A stretch of 64,000 nt of DNA from Larus michahellis (taxonomy: Eukaryota > Chordata > Aves > Charadriiformes > Laridae): positions 160,530,678 through 160,594,677 of the forward strand of contig NC_133897.1 of NCBI RefSeq assembly GCF_964199755.1. Reading direction: 5' to 3'. A model generated the notes under the pieces. The model made no database searches. It was given only the letters and a program-made list of their open reading frames with translations, and was not told the origin of the DNA. Each line of letters opens with the position of its first letter. Positions within the stretch are counted from its first letter, which is position 1. This document shows positions 25,447 to 36,400 of the stretch, piece by piece. A program made the position numbers and the translations under genes.

Positions 25447-26591
25447 TATAAGGTACACGTTAACATGTCTCAGGAGCCTCTGATACCTCACTACCACTTT
25501 GAGAATGTTCAGACCGAATCTCAAGATTCATGGGAAGGAAACTGAAGAAGTTTAATTGATTGATCTAAAAGATCTATAGACTTGTACTGGAGACACACTT
25601 GGAAAAGTTTTAAGAATGCTTGACAGTGACTGAATTTCCTGCAAGAATTGCCAAATTGAGCTAAACTGTAAGCATAACTTTAAATAGACATATATTTTTA
25701 TCTAGAAAAATGAAAAATCATTTTAGTGAGATTAATATAGCTTTTCCTATAGACATAAGGGAGAGTGATTTTTTTTTTTAAAGCGTTTATCGAAGATGTA
25801 ACTGGATGCTGAGGATAAGAACACAGGAAGTTCTGAAAATGATGCAGGATATCAGCATCTTTATATGTTCACAAGTCCAATACAAAGTCTCAGGTTCATG
25901 GAAATTAAAATAAAATGGGTGAAAAAAATGGACTTGATTCCCGTAGAGGATTTCAACTGCAGAATGGAGCTCTGTGCAGGAAAATCAGACAGCTTGGATT
26001 TCTTCCATAGCTGATGTCATGCTTCACTTCATCTATACTTCATAGGTGACTGATAAATTTCTGTGGATGTTTTCCCTTTGAAAATTTTATACCGCTGATG
26101 CACTTTCATTTAAATATGGAAGCATATTGGAACTTTATTATCAATCACAGTGAAATCCTTAATTAAAAAGTCAGATGGCTGCCTGACTGGTTGCAAAACC
26201 AGAAGAGCCAACACTAATTTATGTACACTGTAAAACAGGCATAATTATGCTGCCGGTAGACTTGCAGATGGTTAGCTTTGAGAGCACAAAAACAAGGGTC
26301 AAAGCATAGCCACAGCTCACATCTTTCTAACCAAATGTTCACCAGTCTCCTCTTCTACGCACATGTTTTCTGTGAAGTTTCTGAAAAGAAAGTTTCTTAC
26401 GGTTTGGAGCCATGGAGCTTTTGAGTGCTTCTGTTCATTTAATGCATGCTATAACTGTTCAGAGATTTTTTTTCCCCGGCCTCTAAGGCTGAACTACACT
26501 GAAAGTTGTATTTCCAGTATAACTCCAATTAGTGCAGTTGGTTATTATGCTTTTTCTATGATTCATGCCAGAAAAGCTGTTATCAAATAGG
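25447..26591. other. Intergenic spacer
   Basis: AT-rich sequence with no recognised gene or repeat. Confidence 0.45.
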
Positions 26592-28275
26592 AGAAATACC
26601 AACCTGTCAGCCTCACCTCTGTGCCTGGGAAGATCATGGAACAGATCCTCCTAGAAGCTATACTAAGGCACATGGAAAACAGGAAGGTGATTCAAGACAG
26701 CCAGCAAATCCTGCCTGACCAACCTCGGGGCCTTCTATGATGGAGTGACTACATCAGTGGACCAAGGAAGAGCAATGGATATCATCTACCAGGACTTCTG
26801 TAAGGCCTTTGACACAGTCCCCCACAACATCCTTCTCTCTACATTGGAGAGAGATGGATTTGATGGGTGGACTGTTTGGTGGATGAGGAATTGGTTGGAT
26901 GGTCGCATCCAGAGGGTAGTGGTCAACGGCTCGATGTCCAGATGGAGATCAGTGGCAAGTGATGTCCCTCAGGGGTCCATATTGAGACCATTACTGTTCA
27001 ATATCTTTATCAATGACATGGACAGTGGGATCAAGTGCACCCTCAGCAAGTTTGGGGATGACACCAAGCTGAGTGGTGTGTTTGACACACCTGAGGGATG
27101 GGATGCCATCCAGAGGGACCTGGACAGGCTCAAGAAGTGGGCCCATGTGAACTTTAAGAGGTTCAAGAAGGCGAAGTGCAAGGTTCTGCATCTGGGCTGG
27201 GGCAACCCCTGGTATCAATACAGGCTGTGGCATAAAAGGATTGAGAGCAGCCCTGCCGAGAAGGACTTGGGGGTAACTGGTGCATGAAAAGCAGGACACA
27301 AACTGGCAATATGCTCTTGCAGCACAGAAGGCCAACCATACCCTGGGCTGCATCACAAGAAGCGTGGCCAGCAGGTCGAGAGGGGTGGTTCTGCCCCTCC
27401 GCTCCGCTCTGGTTAGACCCCCACCTGGAGTCCTGTGTCCAGCTCTGGAGCCCTCAGCACAGGAAAGACATAGACCTGTTGGAGCAGGTCCAGAGGAGGG
27501 CTACAAAAAAGGTCAGAGGGCTGGAGCATCTCTGCTATGAGGATAGGCTGAGAGAGTTGGGGTTGTTCAGCCTGGAGAAGAGAAGGCTCTGCATCATTTC
27601 AGTACCTTCCAGTACCTAAAGGGGGCCTACAGGAAGGATGGGGAGGGACTCTTTATCAGGGAGTGGAGTGATAGGACACGGGGTAATGGCCTCAAACTGA
27701 AGAAGGGTAGATTTAGATTGGGTATCAGGAAGAAATTCTTTACAGTAAGTGTTGTGAGGCACTAGAACAGGTTGCCCAGAGAAGTTGACAATGCCCCATC
27801 CCTGGAAGTGTTCAAGGCCAGGGTGGGTGAGGCTTTGAGCAGCCTGGTCTAGTGGGAGGTGTCCCTGCCCATGGCAGGGGGTTGGAACTAGATGATTTTT
27901 AAGGTCCCTTCCAACCCGAACCATTCTGTGATTCTGTGATTCAGTACTTAAAGGGGGTCCACAGGAAAGACAGGGACAAACTTTTTATCAGGGCCTGTTG
28001 CGATAGGACAAGAGGTTATCCTCTTAAACTGAAAGAGGGAAGATTTAGAGTAGATATAAGGAAGAAATTTTTTACAGTTAGAGTGGGGAAACACTGGCAC
28101 AGTTTGCCCAGAGATGTTGCAGAGTCTCCAATCCCCGGAGATATTCAAAAGCCACCTGGACATTGTCCTAGGCAACCAGCTGTAGGTGGCCCAGCTTGAG
28201 TAGGGCGGTTGGACCAGATGACCTCCACAGGTCTTTTCCAACCTCAACAATTCTGTGAGTCTGTGATTTTGTTTG
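26592..28275 (+). mobile_element. CR1 LINE with a second CR1 nested in it
   Basis: Plus-strand CR1, 5'-truncated near 26592 (the start encodes [18 protein letters not shown]). The reverse-transcriptase part is open from 26745 to 27287 (180 codons) with [17 protein letters not shown] as [22 protein letters not shown] and [10 protein letters not shown]; the catalytic motif reads GDD after F instead of ADD. A +1 frameshift follows in the VRPHLE region near 27415-27425. The 3' end is split: body to 27605, foreign CR1 3' fragment 27606-27939, then the element's own 3' end 27948-28275 with CTGTGAGTCTGTGATT tail. A 444-bp part (26709-27152) is almost identical to 41654-42097 on the other strand. Confidence 0.9.
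27598..27947 (+). mobile_element. Nested 5'-truncated CR1 with 8-bp flanking repeat
   Basis: The inserted piece is 27606-27939, a CR1 3' end of a different subfamily (AGTGGAGTGATAGGACACGG, GGTTGCCCAGAGAAG, CATGGCAGGGGGTTGGAAC, ending CCATTCTGTGATTCTGTGA). TTCAGTAC occurs directly before it (27598-27605) and after it (27940-27947), and the host CR1 reading resumes with TTAAAGGGGGTCC. The flanks are read directly. Whether they are a target-site duplication is an inference, because the same CAGTAC motif is native to that position in CR1 and could also have guided a recombination. Confidence 0.7.
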
Positions 28276-30194
28276 GGTGAAGCTACAATTACTAACACAG
28301 TCTAGCTTTGACAGCTAACACCTGGTCTTTAGCAACTGTTCAGAAAAAGAATAATCCTCAAGCTTTCTTTCACTATTCATTAACCACTAAGAAATGTATT
28401 TGCTACTCGCTAGCTTGCCGTAATGGGAATTATCATTTGAAACATGCAGTAGGAAAGCACATTTTGCATGTCCGATACTGTTACCCATTGTGGGTATATT
28501 CAGATATCCACACTGAGCATCTGAGACTGTAAGACAAAAGGCAGTTTTGAATCAAGCTTTGCTGTTTTAGTGCACGTTGTTCTGCAATACAGCTGTAATT
28601 GTAAATGCAGTATAGCTTTACGCTGTAACAGTATAACAGATTCTCTTCTGCTTTTGGCGTTTTTTTGACCCAGCTGAATCAACTTAGCTCTGGAAGGAAC
28701 TGGACTCCTTCTGTCTTGTGCATCAACAACAAAATTCTCTTCTTCTGACTGTGCAAATCCAAAATTTACATCCCATTACCTGGTTTTTAGAGCAAGGGGA
28801 TGATTTTGTGGCAAATCCAAGGGCCTTTCTGAACAATTGTACATACTCTTTCCTCTCAGTATTGCTAGAATTTTTCATTAGCCCCATCCATCTCCTCCCT
28901 AAGGGACAATGAATAGATCCATCCACTGCATACTGCTTAAATTCACCCAGTCATATAGTTAGAGGTGAAATATTGTAATACGCACATACACACGCACGCA
29001 CAATGCTCTCTGAAATTTTAATCTGCAACACAATTACGTAGTAAGAGATAATGCTGTACATACAGTTGCTGAGTCTGCGGTGGCAGAATGAGGCAAGTGG
29101 CAAATCAAAAAGCAGCACTTTTTTTTTCTGCTGTAGGTTGGAGCAGCCTCCTGCAGATGTACCATGGCTTTGATCAGCTGTGATGTCCTTAACTGGCGGA
29201 CAAAATGCTGGTGATGTTATTCCTTCCTTATTCTTCCTTTTTCTTGTGGTGGCTGTGGCTCTTTTAATTCCTTTTGTTATCTTTGCATTTTCACTATACA
29301 GGAGATATTTTATCTATGTTGGCTTTATATTCTTTGTCCTTCTTACGTCTTCTTCCCTCAAGGTTGGATTACCTTAGTGATCAATAATTGATACTTTGCG
29401 ATATGTGTTTATGCTCTTGTGGGCCACTGGCGTCATCTTGTAGGCTTCGTTCCTCTACAGTCAACCTCTTCTTGTAATCTCCATGGCCCATACACACATT
29501 GAGAATTTTATTGAAGCTGACTCTCAGAATATACCCCTTTTTCAGACTGGATCCCAAGATTATGGCACCATGTGAAACAACTCTTTCTTCAAGTGTGTTT
29601 TGGTACCTTCTATTCATTTTGCCATGAGAAGTTAACTAGCTCAATGAAGTTTTCTCTTCCCAAACCAGAGCATTATCTATTCACTACAAACCAGATGAAA
29701 AAGAGAAATGACTTGGAGCAGGGAAAGATCTAATTGTATTATCCTTTGGTTTGATAGCAGAAGTCAAATTTTATAGCTCTCTGCTTAGGAAAAAATGAAA
29801 TAATCTTATATGACCAGGCTTTATGGAAGCCTGTTTTCCACAACCTTCTGAAACTCTTCACAGGTTCATCCAAATTGGCTGAAGGTCTGAAAGGTGGATT
29901 GTGCCTACAAGGTTTTCAGAAATAAGCAGTGAAGAAAAAGAGGAAAGCTTTCAATGTGTTCACCTCTCTGAAACATCAGAAAATCCCTGCAGCAACCAGT
30001 AAAACTGCAGGAAACAATTTTTTGGAGCATTTCATAGTCACCTATCCCAAGGTCAGAAAAATTCATACTTCCACACACAAAAAAGGAAGCAGACTTGAAA
30101 AGAATCTAAACATAAATTGCCCATCTGACTGCTAAAAGTTACAGTATCTGTTGCCTATTTTCCTACTAGGGCTACACAGTTACATAAAAGAGCA
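28276..30194. other. Intergenic spacer
   Basis: No recognised gene or large repeat. A short CACACGCACGCACAA run is near 28983-29002. Confidence 0.45.
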
Positions 30195-30600
30195 CCAACC
30201 TTTAGGACCCTGGGCCCTCCCCGGCCTGCAGGGGGGGTCTCTGCTCCAGCGGGGTCTCTGCAGGGCTGCAGGGGATCCCTGCTCCGGGCCTGCAGCACCT
30301 CCTGCCCTCCTCCTCCTCCGCCCTGGGGCTCCCTCTGCTGCTGCTCCCTCCTTGCCTTCCTCCTCCTCTGCCTGGGCCGCCTTCGGCCCTTTCGCAAACC
30401 TCTTTTCCCCCCGGCGCCCCCAGCTTGGCTGAGGGGCTCAGCTGTGTCCTGCGCTGGGGCCCTTGGAGCCGGCTGGGACCGGCTGGGACCGGCTGTGTCC
30501 GGCGCGGGGCAGCCCCGGCCGCGCCACACACAGGCCGCCCGGCAGCTCCATGGACATGGACCTGGACCTGGGCGTTTTCAGATATGGACATGGACTCCCT
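30195..30600. repeat. CpG-rich GC block of uncertain origin
   Basis: About 400 bp of strongly GC-rich sequence in an AT-rich setting. I count about 17 CpG in 30361-30540. It has internal short repeats: GGCTGGGACC units at about 30470-30500 and GGACAT/GGACCT hexamers at 30549-30575. Open frames on both strands come from the GC bias and show no domain. From recall, strings such as GGGATCCCTGCTCCGGGCCTGCAGCACCTCC resemble a GC-rich sequence dispersed in bird genomes with endogenous retroviruses, so a repeat is my first guess. A CpG-island promoter of a non-coding transcript is the alternative. It lies 2.7 kb past the DNAAF11 stop. Confidence 0.5.
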
Positions 30601-32599
30601 GTACAATCTCAGATGTAGATGTTCTGGTGTGCAATCCAGAAAACAATCCATAGTCATCCTTATGGGCCTATAACTATTTGGTGACATCAAGAGCTAAAAC
30701 ATAATACAGTCTTTTTCATAGTTAGCCAGCATGATTAGGAATTTATAGTGAACGGGGATATATTGCAGAAGAAGTTGATGTTTTTATACTCCATTTACCA
30801 GAGTAGAGCTGATTAAGTAGATTTCAGGGCTGAGAGGCTTATATCATGGAATAATTTATTCCAGAATTGGAAAAATCAAGTCAATGCACAAAATGGGAAA
30901 GGAAAAATCCAAGTTGATACTACAATAGATCAGATTATGCCCACATTCATCTTTAGTTTAAGTCTTTGTGATATATACACTTTCTTTTCAGCTCTCAATA
31001 TATACAGCATTAGTATGAGACTTCATTTTTCTATCCTATATCCATTTCAAATTGCAGCCAAAGAAAATGCATCAGTTCAACCCATCAGCCTACATGGATG
31101 GATATATTTTGCTTCTCTTCAGTGCATTTTAAGGTAGACTATTTATCTTTATCTCATATTAAACATCTGTGGAGAATCATAAAACACTTTAGAGTGGCTA
31201 AAAATATCCCAGAATTCAATAGCGATGTTTTCTTTCTAGCTAACTGCTGAGTTTTTTGCATGATGTTTTTCACAATTAGGGAAACAGCACTTCCGAAGAA
31301 TCTACCATGAACTTGCTATGTGCTGAGGCATATTATGGGCACTATCTGAACACAGATTGCTACTTAACATATTTTAAGTGGAGTTTTAGTGGTTCAGTTA
31401 TAAGTGCAGCTTATTAATTTTCTATCTTCAGGATGAAAACAAGATGTAACCACAAAATGCTCTTTGATTCTTCCTGAACTGAATTTGCTTGCTCTATCCT
31501 GTTTGGCTAAAAGCAAAAGCTGGTTTGAATCAGAAGCATTTGCTTTCTGGAGGACCATATGAAGTCCTGCTTTACAGAGAAACAGTTTCAAATTCATTAG
31601 CACGGTAAGGTAGATCACTCAACTTGTTTTTTCTTGGAGTTTCTCTTTGTTTTTTGAAATAAAGGTGGCCTTAAAATTGATAAAAAAACCCAAAGGTATC
31701 TTTTTTTACTATAGAATTGAATGCTAATTGCCCAACTGAAAGGCCAAAAGAGATGTTCAGCACATCTATATCCTTACATCAGCTGTTTTGTAGACAACAG
31801 AGCTAACGAGGCATGATTTCCTATGGTTTTATGTTGTATGTCCCCTACATATTCCTCATTTCAACAGCCACCCAAACCAGAAACATTTTTTGTGACCCTC
31901 CCTCTGCAAAATTCCACTGTCTTCTCAATATCCACCTTTTGTTTCTGCAGTAACTCAAGGTCTAACCATATTTCCTCAATACTTCCCCCACTCTCCTCAG
32001 CTTTCTACCAGGTTCCCAGAGCTCTACCATCATGACTCCTACTTTGTTTAACTACCACCTAGGTAAGAATGCTAACACGCACAAAGAGTTCTGTTACCAA
32101 CATGTCGATGAGCTGAGTGACTACTGCTAGAATAGGTAACAGCTGAATTCTCTCTTTCAAACAGCAGCTGCATCAAGAGAATCCCTTTTCACTACTCAGT
32201 GATGTTTTTCATTAAATTTAGAGGAGCTGAGTATTTCTTTGACCTTTCTGTTCTGTCAAATGGGGTGAAAGTAATAGAAACGGCATTCAAAAGTAGAGCT
32301 AAGAGTGACATGAGCCTTAATTTCTCAGGAAACCAGGGAAAAAAAAAAAGAAAAATAAAAACAGAACAGATTTGGTCTTGCTAAATTGCAATAATGTAGT
32401 AATTTTGTAATGTAACCCAGTGTACATTTTTTCTTTCATGCTGTCCTGTTTCACTCATGGGGCAACCTAGAAGCTGTGGAGAAAAAATATGATAATGGAG
32501 TCTCTGGTTGCTAAAAAAGGCCCGGAGGGTAGGGAAGAAGAAGCTCATTCCATTACAGCTGCTCAACTTTATTTCATCCAACAGCTTAAAATTAGCCTT
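30601..32599. other. Intergenic spacer
   Basis: AT-rich sequence with no recognised gene or repeat. Confidence 0.45.
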
Positions 32600-32741
32600 G
32601 ATATTTTTAGGGTATCCTGAAAAAGATGGAACACATCAGGGTAGCTGCATGAAGAGGAACAAGAACAGTCTGGCTGATTTTTCCAGCTTCCCCATGCAGC
32701 CACACCTGAGATACTGTGTTCAGCATTACTCTCTCCCAGAA

Positions 32742-32750
<9 letters not shown>
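32568..32750 (-). terminator. Candidate DNAAF11 polyadenylation signals
   Basis: Minus-strand AATAAA hexamers occur at 32745-32750 (edge of the ATT repeat) and 32568-32573, about 500 and 680 bases after the DNAAF11 stop codon. No canonical AATAAA or ATTAAA was seen nearer to the stop. Either could end the transcript; nothing in the sequence decides between them. Confidence 0.2.
32600..32740 (+). mobile_element. Possible ancient CR1 fragment
   Basis: CCACACCTGAGATACTGTGTTCAGCA (about 32700-32726) reads as the conserved CR1 VRPHLRYCVQ block (here QPHLRYCVQ). Nothing else in the surroundings aligns clearly, so the limits are guesses. The ATT repeat begins just after it. Confidence 0.35.

Positions 32751-32792
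<42 letters not shown>
32745..32792. repeat. (ATT)n microsatellite, about 16 units
   Basis: An uninterrupted trinucleotide run, TTTATTATT and on to ATTATTCACTG. Read on the minus strand it begins with AAT units and ends with AATAAAA, so it also contains an AATAAA hexamer about 500 bases past the DNAAF11 stop. Confidence 0.95.
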
Positions 32793-32794
<2 letters not shown>

Positions 32795-33250
32795 CTGCAG
32801 CAATGTCTCTCACTCCCAGAATACATTGTTTTCTTTTACTGTTGTCCTTCGTGAAAAACACTGAAAGAATACATAGAGTTTTTTGCTATCTTCAGTTTAG
32901 TTAGAATAATAATAAATCCTGTTACAAGTGCTTTCTTCCTTCCTTCTCTTTTTCTACAGTAATACTCCATCTTTCAAGTTAGACAGTAAATTCTTTGAAG
33001 AAATGACAATGTCTGACTTATATTACTCCCATTCTGATTTGAGGCTTACTAAGTAAACAATCTAGAAAAAAGAATGTATATAGCAATATACTAACAGGAA
33101 ATGCAACAGAAAACTCAGGCATAACAAAGTTTATGATAAGAACTGTAATAATATTTCCAACTTCAGCTATATTATACTTGCTTTACACACGGGGTCATAA
33201 AAACAACTCAAGCATAAATGCCACACATAGAGGGACTATTTAAGAAACTT

Positions 33251-33437
33251 TCAAATTAAGGGAGGAACATCCTCGTTATTTTCAAAATCAACATAACTCT
33301 TCTTAGTCTCTGCAATCTTCTCTGGTTGTAGCCTAATAGGTCCCTGTCCGATTCGTTCTTTTTCTTGGATTATCTTTGTTACATCAGGGAATGAATATTT
33401 ACTGGGATCCACTTCTAATTTCTCAACCTGTGTGCTC
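33251..33437 (-). CDS. DNAAF11: DNAAF11 terminal coding exon
   Basis: The acceptor is CTCTTGTTTCAG before 33437, and the stop TGA is at 33251-33253. It starts in phase 2 (AG from the previous exon plus G) and encodes 61 residues with the strongly conserved motif [19 protein letters not shown], then a variable [13 protein letters not shown] section, and ends NEDVPPLI. The human protein likewise has a [14 protein letters not shown] motif and ends with EVPPLI, which anchors both the gene identity and the stop. Confidence 0.96.
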
Positions 33438-36400
33438 CTGAAACAAGAGGAAAACAGATGGAAAAAACTTAAATTCAGTGACAAAGGTAACAGAACTATT
33501 TTGGGAACCTGATTATAAACCTGTTGAGTTAAGTGTGAGAGATGTTACGGAGTCCAATTAAATCACGATCAAGAGTTCTCATTACTCGAAATTTGATTGT
33601 TATAAAAAACACACTGTAAACACAGAAAAGTACTACAAAATCTCTAAGATTTTGTACGAAAGAATCCTTAGCCTACAAACCTCAAAAGTTACATTTTTGA
33701 CATCTATAATTTGCTTTGTATCAGAACACGGTGATTGCTGGTATCACATTGCAAATGGTTGGCTTTTGATGTAAGACAGGGGTTTTTTAGCATAATTGGT
33801 TTTTTCATTCTTTTTTCTTTCTGTTCATTTTTAGCACAATTCCTTCACTGTAGCTGTCTACTAATTTCTATGTGACAGATTCATCTTTGGAAAGCAGAAA
33901 GACTTTTATTTAGAGAGAAAATGTAACTATACTAATTTATCTACTTTTATCAGTTAATTCTTATATTTTGGCATTATAGATCCTCACCACATTTGCGTTA
34001 TGAAAAAAAAATTAAGTGAAAGTATAAGAAAGGTCAGAGTTATAACAGATTTTCCAGTCTATTGCTATTAAGGATATTGTTTCAGATCACACTTAGAAAT
34101 GTCTACCGTCTACTCATTAAGGGAACCTATCCACATCACATAATGATCAAAGATTTGAAATATTCTTATACTTTCTGTCTTGCAGCTCTAAAGCCACTAT
34201 TCTTTTCTAATAGAGGAGCTCAACAATTAAATGGAAAAATCTAGCCTGTTTTCAAGTAATTTATAACTGTTCACAGGGAAAATGGCAAAATGGAAATTTA
34301 ATTGTAGAATGATGTTCTAATTTCTGCAAATTCCAACACAATTTGTACTTCTTCATACTAATTTTCGTTTTATACCGAGTGCTACTTTGGGTCAAAGTTC
34401 CAAGCTCAGTATTACAAAAGACAGCGCGTCACTCTTCAAAGATGTGAGAAAACTACGTTTACCCAGGAGATCAGAAAGCCTCATTAGCACCAGAGCAAAC
34501 AAAAAAGTAGCAAAGTCACTGGATGAAAGAGCGCATTTCTTTGATGACAATACAGGTAATGAAAATATGTAAATAAAGTATATTAAAAGATTTTTGACTG
34601 AAAACACGCCATCTTTAGTTGTTACAACAAAGAGAGAGCTTTGCCAAGGAGCTTCCAAATTCTACCAGTGCTTCTCCATCAAGGCTCTGTGAGATCTGAA
34701 CAGAAGTCCCAGCCCACGTCTGTGTGCAGGATCTCTGTTCCAATGGAGGAGAGATACAGAGGGATTCGTGGGAGTTTTCCTCCTCTCTTCCTAAGCTATG
34801 CTGAGGAAAGCATCACTAACAGAAGGGGTAGTAATCGGCCTAGCCACCTCTTTCAGCCTTATGTCACTAGATTTTTCTTGGGCTATGGGAATTATTTGCT
34901 CATTTTGCTGAGCGGAAAATGACCAGAGAAGCACCCTGCTTTAATAGTCTAGACAGCCTTTTCCAAAAAGTGACACAAACAAACAAAAACTAGAGGACAA
35001 TTTTATGGGTAATGAAGACAGGTACAAGAAAACTCTTATTTCTTTACCCTAAATATTCTTCACTTTATAATGTTAGATTTTTTTCTTATACTACACAGTT
35101 AATTGAAATAGAAGTGGATTCACTTTGTGGCAGCAGTCTAGAAAATACTCATCCTCGAGGTAAAAGACATTTTTGTTTTCTGTGTAATTTATGAAACACG
35201 CTGTGGCCTGGAATCACTTTATCAGTAGCTGTTGGGGAGATTCGAAAAAGAGCACACCAGAATCTTAATCTAATCCCTAATCTGAAGCACTTTAGAAAAA
35301 GCTGAAAAAGCACAAACATGAAAATTAATTAGCCTCAGCCTGTGCTACCCTCACATAGTAGAAAAGATTTTCCTTGATTTGTAGTGTTTTAATTAGTAGT
35401 GGTATTTTACATTTGTTCAACTGTTCTAAAATTACACAAATTTGTTATCATGAAAATACAGTAAACTCTATGGAGTTTGAATAGCTTATTGCTTAGTAGC
35501 AGAGTAAACTTCAGTACACCAGAAATTAATTAATGGTGAGCATTATAAGTAACAGTCCACACCAACAAGCTGGGAAAGGATTATACGCATCAGTCATTCC
35601 CAAAATTTAGCACACGCTATCTAAAAGTATCTATTAGCAACAGACAATAGGAAAGGCAGAATCAAGCACAGGTGATTATTATTTTTTTTCTTCCAGAAAG
35701 GAAGTGGATTTTTATGTCCTTATAGTCACATGATCAAATATTCTACACTTGTTTAGTAAAACTTCATAGTGCTATCTCAACTACCATGACACAAGGATTT
35801 GTCTGACGACAAGACTCGGTTATGTGGAAGGCAGTGCAGCTACGACACACACATCTACTGAGAATCTGCTCCTCTCATCATGTAATCTATGCAAAAAGTG
35901 GCTGGGTATTGATGATGTCAAGACTAAACACCTGAAAATTTTTGGAAGAAAGAATGAGTTTTAGGTCGTCTAAACATTTTTGCCATGTGATTCTACCTAG
36001 CAGAGTAAAAGTAATCTTGTTGATGAAGCTCTTCCATGAGCAACAGTAAGACAAGAGTGATGAAAACAATAATACTTCATGCAGGACCAGCTATAGCACG
36101 TGTCTGGAAATCTCAATGTTTGCAAATTATTTCAATTTCAGTTAAAAAAAAAAAAAAGTAGTTCACAGTTTTTGGCACTGGTACCTGCTGATGAGTGTTC
36201 TCTACTCAAGGCAAAATGATGGTCTAAAGATTAGAGCACCATACAAACTAAATAATACTGAATTAAATCCTTTCTTTTTTCCTGGTATTTTTTTTTTCCC
36301 TTAGAAAGGCTCTTTCCATCCGAGCATAGATCAACAATGCTTTTAAAAAAGAAAATTAAAAGACTTCACAAAGTCCTTCCATTTTGCATAACTATAGCAG

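Noticed and set aside
30195..30600. First exon and CpG island of KCNQ3, the expected neighbour
   Set aside because: No reading frame here resembles the KCNQ3 N-terminus or a potassium-channel segment; the block looks more like a GC-rich repeat.
30151..30690. Pro/Ala/Arg-rich frames on both strands of the GC block
   Set aside because: Open in several frames at once because GC-rich DNA has few stops; no domain, no splice or start context that favours one.
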